A program made the translations under genes and the position numbers. A stretch of DNA of 64,000 nt from Bermanella sp036960565. GTDB taxonomy: Bacteria > Pseudomonadota > Gammaproteobacteria > Pseudomonadales > Oceanobacteraceae. Under the pieces are notes generated by a model. It saw only the letters and a list, made by a program, of their open reading frames with translations. It had not been told where the DNA came from and ran no database searches. Within the stretch, counting starts at the first letter, position 1, and every line of letters begins with the position of its first letter. The stretch covers positions 1 to 64,000 of the forward strand of contig JBALXQ010000037.1 of NCBI GenBank assembly GCA_036960565.1, written 5' to 3'. This document shows positions 7,307 to 15,622 of this stretch, piece after piece.

Positions 7307-8995
7307 ATGGCAACACAATCAGACAATGTTCAATACGACTACATCATAGTAGGAGCTGGTTCCGCTGGCTGTGTATTGGCTAATCGTCTCAGTGAAGATG
7401 AAAATACGAGTGTTCTACTATTAGAAACAGGCGGCAGTGACCGCAGTATTTTCATTCAAATGCCCACCGCGTTATCCATTCCTATGAATACCGCCAAATA
7501 CAACTGGCAATTTGAAACCGAGCCAGAAGAAAATCTTAATAACCGTAAAATGCATTGCCCCAGAGGCAAGGTATTGGGTGGGTCATCGTCCATTAATGGC
7601 ATGGTGTATGTGCGTGGTCATGCTCATGACTTTAATGAATGGGCTGAAAATGGCGCACAAGACTGGGATTATCAGCATTGCCTGCCTTATTTTAAAAAGG
7701 CTGAAACTTGGTCGTTTGGTGGTAATGACTACCGCGGTGACAGTGGTCCTTTAGCTGTGAATAACGGCAATGAAATGCAAAACCCCCTATACAAAGCGTT
7801 TGTGGATGCGGGTGTAGAGGCTGGATATTTTCATACAGAAGATTACAACGCTAAATTGCAGGAAGGCTTTGGCCCCATGCACATGACCGTTAAAAATGGC
7901 GTGCGGTGGTCAACGGCCAATGCTTATTTAAAGCCAGCCATGAGTCGCCCAAACTTAACCGTTGTGACCCATGCCTTAGTGCATAAAGTATTAATAGAGA
8001 ACAAGGTCGCCAAAGGCATCCAATACGAGCGTAAAGGTAAAATAATTGAAGTGGCCGCCAAAAAGGAAGTCATTCTAAGCGCCGGTTCCATCGGTTCTCC
8101 TCATATTTTACAGCTATCAGGTATTGGCCCTAAACAAGTCTTAAAAGACGCCGGTATCGAAGTGAAACACGATTTACCGGGTGTGGGTGAAAACCTACAA
8201 GACCACCTAGAGTTTTACTTCCAGTTTAAGTGTAAACAAGACATTACCCTTAACGGCAAGTTAGGTTTATGGAGCAAGTTCATGATTGGCGCTCGCTGGT
8301 TCTTTACTAAAAAGGGTTTAGGGGCCACCAATCATTTTGAATCTTGTGGATTTATTCGCTCTAAAGCCGGTGTGAAATGGCCTGATTTACAGTATCACTT
8401 CTTGCCAGCCGCTATGCGCTACGATGGACAACTGGCCTTTGCGGGTCACGGTTTTCAAGTCCATATTGGGCATAACAAACCGACAAGTCGTGGCTCTATA
8501 AAAGTACGCACCAGCAATCCTAAAGATCATCCTTTGATTAAATTTAATTATTTGAGCACTGAAGGTGACCGCGAAGGATTTCGTGACTGCGTAAAACTGA
8601 CTCGTGAAATTATTAATCAGCCTGCCTTTGATCAATATCGTGATGGGGAAATTCAGCCTGGTGAAAGTGTTCAAAGTGATGAGCAAATTGATGAGTTTGT
8701 AAGATCAAATGTGGAAAGCGCATACCACCCATCTTGCTCTTGCAAAATGGGTGAGGATGACATGGCCGTGGTGGATTCACAAACCCGCGTTCATGGCATA
8801 CAGGGGTTGAGAGTAGTGGATTCTTCTATTTTCCCCACCATTACCAATGGCAACCTAAATGGGCCAACCATTATGGTGGCCGAGCGTGCAGCTGATTTAA
8901 TAAAGGGTCTTACATTGCCCCCGTGTGACGTCAGTATTGGTATGGAAGAAAACTGGCAAGACAAGCAGCGCGATAGTGAACCTAAGCGCACTTAA
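7307..8995 (+). CDS. betA: Choline dehydrogenase
   Basis: A 562-residue GMC-family flavoprotein that oxidises choline to betaine aldehyde, normally at the membrane with the respiratory chain as acceptor. The FAD-binding GxGxxG is at residues 16-21 (IIVGAGSAGCVLANRLS). The GMC signatures RGKVLGGSSSINGMVYVRG and the SAGSIGSPHILQLSGIGP segment follow. The C-terminal active-site region has AYHPSCSCKMG (catalytic His) and TNGNLNGPTIM. Length agrees with E. coli BetA (556). It sits between betB and the substrate-binding protein gene, which is 26-32 bases downstream, so transport and oxidation are probably co-expressed. Confidence 0.95.
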   Translation: MATQSDNVQYDYIIVGAGSAGCVLANRLSEDENTSVLLLETGGSDRSIFIQMPTALSIPMNTAKYNWQFETEPEENLNNRKMHCPRGKVLGGSSSINGMVYVRGHAHDFNEWAENGAQDWDYQHCLPYFKKAETWSFGGNDYRGDSGPLAVNNGNEMQNPLYKAFVDAGVEAGYFHTEDYNAKLQEGFGPMHMTVKNGVRWSTANAYLKPAMSRPNLTVVTHALVHKVLIENKVAKGIQYERKGKIIEVAAKKEVILSAGSIGSPHILQLSGIGPKQVLKDAGIEVKHDLPGVGENLQDHLEFYFQFKCKQDITLNGKLGLWSKFMIGARWFFTKKGLGATNHFESCGFIRSKAGVKWPDLQYHFLPAAMRYDGQLAFAGHGFQVHIGHNKPTSRGSIKVRTSNPKDHPLIKFNYLSTEGDREGFRDCVKLTREIINQPAFDQYRDGEIQPGESVQSDEQIDEFVRSNVESAYHPSCSCKMGEDDMAVVDSQTRVHGIQGLRVVDSSIFPTITNGNLNGPTIMVAERAADLIKGLTLPPCDVSIGMEENWQDKQRDSEPKRT

Positions 8996-9027
8996 TTAAT
9001 AAAGAAATAATAAAAACGGAGATGAGA

Positions 9028-9951
9028 ATGAAATTTAAATCACTATTACTGACAGCGTGCCTAGTGGCACCTTTCACTGTACAGGCTAATCAGTGTGACA
9101 CTGTACGTTTTTCAGACGTAGGTTGGACAGATATTACCGCCACCACCGCAGTGGCTTCAGTGGTATTAGAAAGCATTGGCTACAAAACTAAGACTCAAAT
9201 GTTATCGGTACCGGTTACCTACAAGTCTATGGAAAATAATGACATTGATGTTTTCCTCGGCAACTGGATGCCTACCATGGAAGCAGATATTAAGTCTTAT
9301 ACCGACAGCGGCAGCGTTGAAACCATTAATAAAAACTTAGTGGGTGCTAAATACACTTTGGCCGTTCCTAAATATGTATATGACGCCGGTGTAAAAACCT
9401 TCGCTGATATCGCTAAATTTGCCGATAAGTTTGATAGCAAAATTTACGGCATTGAGCCAGGTAATGATGGCAACCGTTTAATTCAATCTATGATTGATAA
9501 AAATGCATTTGGCCTAAAAGATTTTGAAGTGGTTGAATCTAGCGAAGCAGGCATGTTGTCTCAAGTTAAACGTAAAACTCGTCGTGACAAATGGATTGCC
9601 TTTTTAGGTTGGGCGCCACATCCAATGAACTCAAACTTTGAATTAGCATACCTTGAAGGCGGGGATGATTTCTTTGGTCCGAATTTAGGCGGCGCAAATG
9701 TATTCACCAACACTCGTAAAAACTTCACAAGTGAATGTAAAAACGTAGGTAAATTACTAACTAACCTAAACTTTACCCTAGCTATGGAAAATGAATTAAT
9801 GGGCGCTATTTTAGATGGTGGTAAAAAACCAGAAGCGGCCGCTAAAGATTGGCTTAAGAAGAACCCTGAAGTGTTAAATGTTTGGCTAAAAGATGTGAAT
9901 ACTCTTGATGGTAAATCAGCGCTTCAAGCAGCTCAGGCAGCGTTTAACTAA
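9028..9951 (+). CDS. choX: Choline/betaine ABC transporter, periplasmic binding protein
   Basis: A periplasmic quaternary-amine binding protein of the OpuAC/ProX type, 307 residues from the ATG at 9028. I prefer 9028 to the ATG at 9022 because ACGGAG (9015-9020) is correctly spaced from it. The signal peptide is MKFKSLLLTACLVAPFTVQA, cut before NQCDTVRFSDVGWTD. The conserved DVGWTDITATTAV and DVFLGNWMPTMEAD stretches and the later WIAFLGWAPHPMN segment are where choline-binding ChoX proteins carry cation-pi aromatic residues. The position after betA and before the permease and ATPase points to choline rather than betaine alone, but specificity is inferred. Confidence 0.88.
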   Translation: MKFKSLLLTACLVAPFTVQANQCDTVRFSDVGWTDITATTAVASVVLESIGYKTKTQMLSVPVTYKSMENNDIDVFLGNWMPTMEADIKSYTDSGSVETINKNLVGAKYTLAVPKYVYDAGVKTFADIAKFADKFDSKIYGIEPGNDGNRLIQSMIDKNAFGLKDFEVVESSEAGMLSQVKRKTRRDKWIAFLGWAPHPMNSNFELAYLEGGDDFFGPNLGGANVFTNTRKNFTSECKNVGKLLTNLNFTLAMENELMGAILDGGKKPEAAAKDWLKKNPEVLNVWLKDVNTLDGKSALQAAQAAFN

Positions 9952-10083
9952 TATTGGCTCAATGTAGATACAAAATAACAGGCTGTTGATAAACATTTAT
10001 ATCAAATAATGGTTTTCAACAGTCTGCTAAATTCATAACAAGCTCACCCAAGTTTAGGCTTGAGTGGACAACAAAGTGGTATC

Positions 10084-10917
10084 ATGGATCAATATAAACT
10101 TCCTTTAGGGAAGTACATCGAAACATTTGTAGACTGGCTAGTAGATAATTTCTCGGCTTTGTTTGATTTTATCTCAGATTCCTTAGAAGCGATTATTGAG
10201 GCCTTTACGGGGGCTCTTTTATGGCTGCACCCAGTGGCTTTTATTGCTGTTGTTTGTATCCTAGTTATTGCACTTCATCGCTCTATTCCCTTAGTTATTT
10301 ACAGTATTGTTTCCTTATTATTAATTTGGAATTTAGGGTATTGGATGGAAACCATGCAAACCCTATCCTTAGTTTTATATGCCACTCTTTTTTGTATAAT
10401 TATTGGTTTACCATTGGGTATATACGCAGCCCATCATAGTTGGCTATACACTATTTTGCGGCCCATCTTAGACTTAATGCAAACCGTTCCAACGTTTGTA
10501 TATTTAATTCCAACTCTTACCTTATTTGGGTTGGGTGTTGTGCCAGGTCTTATCTCTACTATTATTTTTGCCATCGCCGCCCCCATTCGTTTAACCTATT
10601 TAGGCATTTCTGAAGTACCTCATGAACTGGTTGAAGCCGGTGAATCTTTTGGCGCCAATAAATGGCAGATATTGTTGCGCATTGAATTACCCGCTGCGGC
10701 CTCTAATATTGCTGCAGGCGTGACGCAATGCATCATGCTGTCTTTATCCATGGTGGTGATAGCCGCTCTAGTAGGCGCGGACGGTTTGGGTAAACCGGTA
10801 GTAAGAGCATTAAACACGGTAGACATTGCTAGCGGCTTTGAAGCTGGCCTGGCCATTGTGTTGTTGGCTATATTACTAGATCGCTTGTTTAAAAAGAGCG
10901 GGGGTAATCAAGCATGA
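10084..10917 (+). CDS. choW: Choline ABC transporter permease
   Basis: An integral membrane permease of the ProW/OpuAB family, 277 residues from the ATG at 10084. An in-frame TTG at 10060 would add 8 residues, but MDQYKLPLGKYIETFVDWL is the usual N-terminus of this family. Several hydrophobic helices are present (around residues 50-90, 95-120, 130-160, 205-235 and 245-265). The cytoplasmic EAA loop is visible as EVPHELVEAGESFGANKWQI. It pairs with the binding protein upstream and the ATPase downstream, whose start overlaps this stop codon by 4 bases (ATGA), indicating translational coupling. Confidence 0.9.
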   Translation: MDQYKLPLGKYIETFVDWLVDNFSALFDFISDSLEAIIEAFTGALLWLHPVAFIAVVCILVIALHRSIPLVIYSIVSLLLIWNLGYWMETMQTLSLVLYATLFCIIIGLPLGIYAAHHSWLYTILRPILDLMQTVPTFVYLIPTLTLFGLGVVPGLISTIIFAIAAPIRLTYLGISEVPHELVEAGESFGANKWQILLRIELPAAASNIAAGVTQCIMLSLSMVVIAALVGADGLGKPVVRALNTVDIASGFEAGLAIVLLAILLDRLFKKSGGNQA

Positions 10918-12089
10918 TAGAAATTAAAGATTTAGATGTTGTGTTTGGCAAAAATCCACACGCAGCACTAGAGTTATTAGATAAAGGCCAAGACCGTGAT
11001 CAAATTCGCAAAGACACGGGCTTAGTACTGGGCGTACAGGGTGCAAACCTTAAAATAGCCAAGGGTGAAATTTGTGTATTAATGGGATTATCTGGTTCAG
11101 GTAAATCCAGTTTATTACGCTGTATTAATGGCTTAAATCCTATTACTCGTGGCAGCGTTAATCTTGATCACAATGGCAGTGTGGTGGACTTTAGTCAGGT
11201 AGACAATAAGACTCAGCGCGAAATTCGAACACAGCGCATTTCCATGGTGTTTCAAAAGTTTGCCTTAATGCCATGGTTGTCGGTGGAAAAAAATGTCGCG
11301 TTTCCATTAGAGCTGAAAAAGTTAAATAAAAAAGAAATAAATAAGCGCGTAAAAGAACAGCTGGAATTAGTGGGTTTGTATAAGTGGCGAAAACTTAAAC
11401 CCAGTGAACTTTCTGGTGGCATGCAGCAGCGAGTGGGCTTAGCAAGAGCCTTAGTGACTGAGTCTGATATTTTATTAATGGATGAACCCTTCTCGGCGCT
11501 AGATCCACTAATACGCACCCAGTTGCAAGATGAATTATTGCAACTTCAAGAAAAATTGCACAAAACCATAATCTTTGTAAGTCACGATTTAGATGAAGCC
11601 CTTAAGCTGGGTACCAATATTGCCATCATGAAAGATGGTCAAATAGTTCAACATGGCAAACCACAGGATATTGTTTTAAATCCGGTGAACGACTATGTAA
11701 AAGATTTTGTGGCTCACACCAACCCTATTCATGTATTACAAGCTCACTCTATTATGCGTGCCATGAGTGATACGGAGCTAACGGATAAGGGTTATTGTTT
11801 AAGTCGCCGTCATGATTACTGGTTAAGCCAAGATCAGATGACGGTATTGTATGAAGGTAAGCCTTTTGTTACGCAACAGTGGCAACAGGATGACTCCATA
11901 GATGATTTAGACTATGCGCCCACTTGTGTTGGTGCTAATACGCCTATGCGCGATGTGATGGAAATTCGTTACCATACAGGTCATTCGGTTTTTATACAGG
12001 ATGAACATGATGAGAAGCAAACACTGGGTGTGATAGGAGACAGAGAGCTCTATCACACCTTGTTGGGAAAAATGATGTTGGACGACTAG
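10914..12089 (+). CDS. choV: Choline ABC transporter ATP-binding protein
   Basis: A 391-residue ATPase of the ProV/OpuAA group that drives the quaternary-amine importer. Walker A is GLSGSGKSS, the Q-loop lies in SMVFQKFALMPW, the signature is LSGGMQQRVGLARAL and Walker B is ILLMDEPFSALDP, followed by the VSHDLDEA switch histidine. The C-terminal 110 residues replace the usual tandem CBS pair with a diverged, partly CBS-like tail that ends GVIGDRELYHTLLG. It overlaps the permease gene by 4 bases. ProV relatives gate transport by ionic strength through their CBS domains; whether this tail does so is unknown. Confidence 0.9.
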   Translation: MIEIKDLDVVFGKNPHAALELLDKGQDRDQIRKDTGLVLGVQGANLKIAKGEICVLMGLSGSGKSSLLRCINGLNPITRGSVNLDHNGSVVDFSQVDNKTQREIRTQRISMVFQKFALMPWLSVEKNVAFPLELKKLNKKEINKRVKEQLELVGLYKWRKLKPSELSGGMQQRVGLARALVTESDILLMDEPFSALDPLIRTQLQDELLQLQEKLHKTIIFVSHDLDEALKLGTNIAIMKDGQIVQHGKPQDIVLNPVNDYVKDFVAHTNPIHVLQAHSIMRAMSDTELTDKGYCLSRRHDYWLSQDQMTVLYEGKPFVTQQWQQDDSIDDLDYAPTCVGANTPMRDVMEIRYHTGHSVFIQDEHDEKQTLGVIGDRELYHTLLGKMMLDD

Positions 12090-12177
12090 CAGATTGCTAG
12101 CATAAGTGGGCAACATCATTTTAATATAAGTAAAAAAGAAAACGTAAAACAATAAAAACGAAACTGGGGAAAATATA

Positions 12178-12888
12178 ATGACTAAAAATAAATTACTTGT
12201 AGCCATGGGCGCGTTGGCCATTTCTACATCTGCCATGGCTGATCTTTCTGCTACCGGTACACTAGTATCGGATTACACCTTTAACGGTGTTTCTCAAACG
12301 GATAGTGGTCCAGCTGTACAGGGTAGCTTTGATTACTCACAGGCTTCTGGTTTGTACGCTGGTACTTGGGCCTCAACTTTAGATTTTGGTTCTGCTGATG
12401 ATACAGATTTAGAATGGGATTTTTATGTGGGTCAGTACCTTGAGCTAAATGATACTGTATCAGTAGATGCTGGTATCGCTCACTACACTTACCACGGTGA
12501 TGACGCTTCTTCAGATTACGCTTATTCTGAAGCTTATTCTAAATTTGGTTTTGCTTCTGAGTTTGGTCAAACAGAAGCCAATCTTTGGTACGCTTGGGAT
12601 TACTTTGGTACAGGTGCTGGTCACTACATTGTAATGGCAGCTCACAGCTATGAAGTCGCTCCTGGCCACACATTGCGCGCTAGCTTTGATCAGTCTACTT
12701 CTTTGGATGATGATAAATGGAATTGGAATGGTGAAGAGTCTTACATCCATTACCGTCTAGCATATCAAACTAGCATTGAAGGTTTCGACCTTGAAGTAGC
12801 AGCTGAAGATACAGACATCGATAGTTCTTATGGTGACACTGCCGATGCTCGCATCGTAGCTACTGTTTCTCGTTCTTTCGGTTTTTAA
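12178..12888 (+). CDS. TorF-family putative porin
   Basis: A 236-residue outer-membrane protein with a signal peptide cut after SAMA (residue 21). The mature part begins DLSATGTLVSDYTFNGVSQT, the hallmark of the TorF/Gcw_chp putative porin family. The rest is a run of alternating amphipathic strands ending in Phe (VSRSFGF), typical of barrel insertion. Its place directly after the choline importer, before the shared terminator, suggests it may let quaternary amines or related osmolytes through the outer membrane; this is inference. An AT-rich 88-base gap and a clear GGGG-containing ribosome binding site precede it, so it may also have its own promoter. Confidence 0.82.
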   Translation: MTKNKLLVAMGALAISTSAMADLSATGTLVSDYTFNGVSQTDSGPAVQGSFDYSQASGLYAGTWASTLDFGSADDTDLEWDFYVGQYLELNDTVSVDAGIAHYTYHGDDASSDYAYSEAYSKFGFASEFGQTEANLWYAWDYFGTGAGHYIVMAAHSYEVAPGHTLRASFDQSTSLDDDKWNWNGEESYIHYRLAYQTSIEGFDLEVAAEDTDIDSSYGDTADARIVATVSRSFGF

Positions 12889-12917
12889 TTTTAAAAAACC
12901 TTAAGCGAAAATAAAAA

Positions 12918-12959
12918 AAGCCCCTATAGATTCATTTAAGAATCGATAGGGGCTTTTTT
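12918..12959 (+). terminator. Rho-independent terminator after the porin
   Basis: AAAAAAGCCCCTATAGATTC pairs with GAATCGATAGGGGCTTTTTT around a short loop, followed by a T-run. It closes the bet/cho/porin unit; the A-run on the other side would make it work for the convergent acyltransferase gene too. Confidence 0.9.
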
Positions 12960-12979
12960 GTTGCTTCCTATTAGCTAAA

Positions 12980-14851
12980 TTAAACCAATAAACTCCTCAC
13001 ATCTTTCTCAAGAGATTGCGCAGATACATCTTTCGGTTGTTGTAACTTCCCAGCAGTTAACGACACCCTAGACCAAAAACGTTTTGGTCGAGTGGTAAGT
13101 GCGTGGCCATCTTTGTGGCTAAAGTAGCTACCCCATAATCCATCTAGGGCCATTGGAATGACAGGTACCGGTGAGTCTTTTAATATGCGGTCGATGCCTG
13201 CTTTAAAAGTATCTACGTTGCCGTCCTTAGTAATTTTTCCTTCTGGAAAAATACACACAATATTGCCGTCATCTAATTCTTCTTTAATGCGTTTAAAGGC
13301 ATTTTCGTAAACATCTATGTCCGCTTTCGGTGAACAGATTGGAATGGTTTTAGCCCACTTAAAAAAGGTCTTCAAGCCTTTCATCTCTGAAATACTTCTA
13401 TCCATAACAAAACGCACAGGGCGATGATAAGCACCACCAATGAGCAAAGCATCTACATAGCTCACGTGGTTACACACCAATACTGCTGGGCCATCTTCAG
13501 GGATTACTTCTAGCCCTTTTTGTTCTACGCGATATAGGGTATGACCTAATACCCAGATGAATAAACGCAGAACAAATTCAGGTACTTGAGAATAAACGTA
13601 GCCTGCCACCACTATATTCATCAGTGCTAAAGCCAGGAAATATTCAACTAAGGAAATCTTAACTACCACTAAAGCCAAGATAGCAAAAATAGCACTGGCC
13701 ACCATAAACAAGGCATTTAACACGTTATTAGCAGCAATGATTTGCGCGCGTATTTTCTCTTCACTGCGGTTTTGAATAAGGGCTTGCAGCGGCACCACAA
13801 ACAAACCACCAAAGGCACTGATCAGAACAATGTCTAGCATCATGCGCCAATTACCACCTTGCTCAATAAAGGCCATGGCACTCATATTTTCAATTACTTC
13901 AATACTGGCAATGGCAAAATATAAATCAATGCCAAATACACTCATGCCAATGGAGCCAATAGGCACTATGCCTAATTCAATTTTATGACCAGATAATTTT
14001 TCACACAGTAAAGAACCCAGGGCCACGCCCACAGAAAATAATGTTAATAACAGGGTCACAACTTGCGCGCTGCCGCCTAGGTAGTCTTTGGCAAAGGTAG
14101 GGAACTGGGTTAAATAGCTGGCGCCTACAAACCAAAACCAACTGATGGCCATAATGGATAAAAATACAGGCCGATTGCTACGGGCTTGTTTAAGTGTATT
14201 CACCAGTTCGGTAAAGGGATTCCAGTTTATTTTTAGGTGTGGATCATTGGCAGGTGCCTCAGGAATGTAGCGGCTAGAAAGATAACCCAATACTGCAAAG
14301 ACAATGACAGCCGATGCGATCCAATATTTGGCATTGTCTAAATCAAAAAATAAACCTGCGCTCATGGTGCCCAGTAATATGGCTAAGAAGGTGCCCATTT
14401 CTACTAAGCCATTGCCGCCCACCAATTCTTCAGAAGAAAGTTGTTGGGGCATTAGTGAGAATTTTACCGGGCCAAAAATGGCCGACTGCAAACCCATTAA
14501 AAATAACAAGGTCATCATTAATTCTATGCTGCCAATGATGATGGCCACGGCGGCTACCAGCATGATGGCCACTTCCATAAGTTTGATCCACCGAATTAGC
14601 TGAGACTTTTCACGCTTGTCGGCTATTTGGCCAGCAATAGGCGAGAATAGAAAAAACGGCAATATAAATAAGCCAGCCGCTAAGTTTGTGAGCAAGGCTG
14701 AGTCCCCCTGTGCACTGATGCTGCCAAATGTAATGAACAGCAACAAAGCGTTTTTATAAAGGTTGTCGTTAAACGCACCCAGTGCTTGGGTAATAAAATA
14801 GGGTAAAAACCGGCGTTTACTTAATAAAGAAAATTGTCCCTGTTGACTCAT
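12980..14851 (-). CDS. MFS transporter fused to 1-acylglycerol-3-phosphate acyltransferase
   Basis: A 623-residue fusion. Residues about 1-415 form a 12-helix major-facilitator domain related to LplT lysophospholipid flippases (ALGAFNDNLYKNALLLFITF at the start). Residues about 430-623 form a PlsC-type acyltransferase with the NHVSYVD motif (HX4D) and FPEGKITKDG block, and PVIPMALDGLWGSYFS. The arrangement matches Aas/LplT-like lysophospholipid recycling proteins, but the third acyl-ACP synthetase domain of the largest fusions is absent. The likely job is to move a lysophospholipid across the inner membrane and re-acylate it. The start codon overlaps the stop of the TetR-type gene by 4 bases, so the two form an operon. 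Confidence 0.88.
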   Translation of the reverse strand: MSQQGQFSLLSKRRFLPYFITQALGAFNDNLYKNALLLFITFGSISAQGDSALLTNLAAGLFILPFFLFSPIAGQIADKREKSQLIRWIKLMEVAIMLVAAVAIIIGSIELMMTLLFLMGLQSAIFGPVKFSLMPQQLSSEELVGGNGLVEMGTFLAILLGTMSAGLFFDLDNAKYWIASAVIVFAVLGYLSSRYIPEAPANDPHLKINWNPFTELVNTLKQARSNRPVFLSIMAISWFWFVGASYLTQFPTFAKDYLGGSAQVVTLLLTLFSVGVALGSLLCEKLSGHKIELGIVPIGSIGMSVFGIDLYFAIASIEVIENMSAMAFIEQGGNWRMMLDIVLISAFGGLFVVPLQALIQNRSEEKIRAQIIAANNVLNALFMVASAIFAILALVVVKISLVEYFLALALMNIVVAGYVYSQVPEFVLRLFIWVLGHTLYRVEQKGLEVIPEDGPAVLVCNHVSYVDALLIGGAYHRPVRFVMDRSISEMKGLKTFFKWAKTIPICSPKADIDVYENAFKRIKEELDDGNIVCIFPEGKITKDGNVDTFKAGIDRILKDSPVPVIPMALDGLWGSYFSHKDGHALTTRPKRFWSRVSLTAGKLQQPKDVSAQSLEKDVRSLLV

Positions 14852-15477
14852 TGCTGCTCATCTCCTTGATGATTATTCGATTTTTTCCACGAACCTAAAT
14901 AATGGCTCAATAGCGAATTGATCATACTTTCACCTGTAACCAGATCTTGTGCAAACAATTTGTTATCCACCTCTAAGGTGCAAATGCCATGTACCGCCGC
15001 CCAAATGACCCTTGAGGCCTTATGGCGTTCATCTTCTTGTGAATGTGGGTTTAATTGCTCTAGGCATTTTTCTATTAGGGTAAATAAACCGTCTATGCGG
15101 CTTAGTTGCCATTGGGGGACTTCATCTTCTTCTGCCAGATGATGCTCAAATAATATTTGCCATTGAAAAGGGTGTTGCTTGGCAAAGCTTAAATACTCAA
15201 GGGCGATCAGTGATAACTGGCTTTGAGGGTCTTCGGTGCTTACCAAAGCTTTTTTAAGTTTATCGGCTATTAGATCTAGAGTTTTGGCATTGGCGGCCAG
15301 AATGAGGTGTGCATAACTGCCAAACAGGTTAATAAGGGTACCCGGTGAATATCCCACCATTTTTGCAAGCTGCCTAAGGCTAAGCTTCTGAGCCGGTTGT
15401 TCTTGTAAAAAGCCCAATACCGCTTCAATGACTAAAGCTTTAAGCTCTTCTGGGGAGTGATCTTTACGTCTCGCCAT
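14848..15477 (-). CDS. TetR-family transcriptional regulator
   Basis: A 209-residue TetR-type repressor. The N-terminal helix-turn-helix spans residues about 10-60 (KLSLRQLAKMVGYSPGTLIN, then LFGSYAHLILAANAK). The C-terminal part is a helical ligand-binding domain of the WHG type (LAEEDEVPQWQLSRIDGLF). Its gene overlaps the MFS-acyltransferase gene and lies back-to-back with the VIT/VWA gene. The shared 145-base region holds four copies of a 13-base near-palindrome, one of them just upstream of its own start codon, which suggests autoregulation together with control of the opposite gene. The ligand may be a lipid or acyl compound, judging only by the operon partner. Confidence 0.9.
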   Translation of the reverse strand: MARRKDHSPEELKALVIEAVLGFLQEQPAQKLSLRQLAKMVGYSPGTLINLFGSYAHLILAANAKTLDLIADKLKKALVSTEDPQSQLSLIALEYLSFAKQHPFQWQILFEHHLAEEDEVPQWQLSRIDGLFTLIEKCLEQLNPHSQEDERHKASRVIWAAVHGICTLEVDNKLFAQDLVTGESMINSLLSHYLGSWKKSNNHQGDEQQ

Positions 15478-15481
15478 ATTC

Positions 15482-15603
15482 TGAACGCCGTTTAAAATTA
15501 TTGACTTAGTGAATCTGTTAGGTATTATTCTGAACGCTGTTCATAATAATACCTTTATTTTGAACGGTGTCCATTGTTTTAACTTTATTTTGAACAGTGT
15601 TTA
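15482..15603. promoter_or_regulatory. Four-copy operator-like array TGAACNNNGTTCA
   Basis: Four copies of a 13-base near-palindrome lie at 15482-15494 (TGAACGCCGTTTA), 15531-15543 (TGAACGCTGTTCA), 15561-15573 (TGAACGGTGTCCA) and 15591-15603 (TGAACAGTGTTTA). The last three are spaced exactly 30 bases apart, nearly three helical turns. The second is the most symmetrical. They fill the divergent region between the TetR-type gene and the VIT/VWA gene and are the obvious candidates for binding by that repressor. Confidence 0.75.
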
Positions 15604-15622
15604 ATAAAAGGCAGGAATCAGC

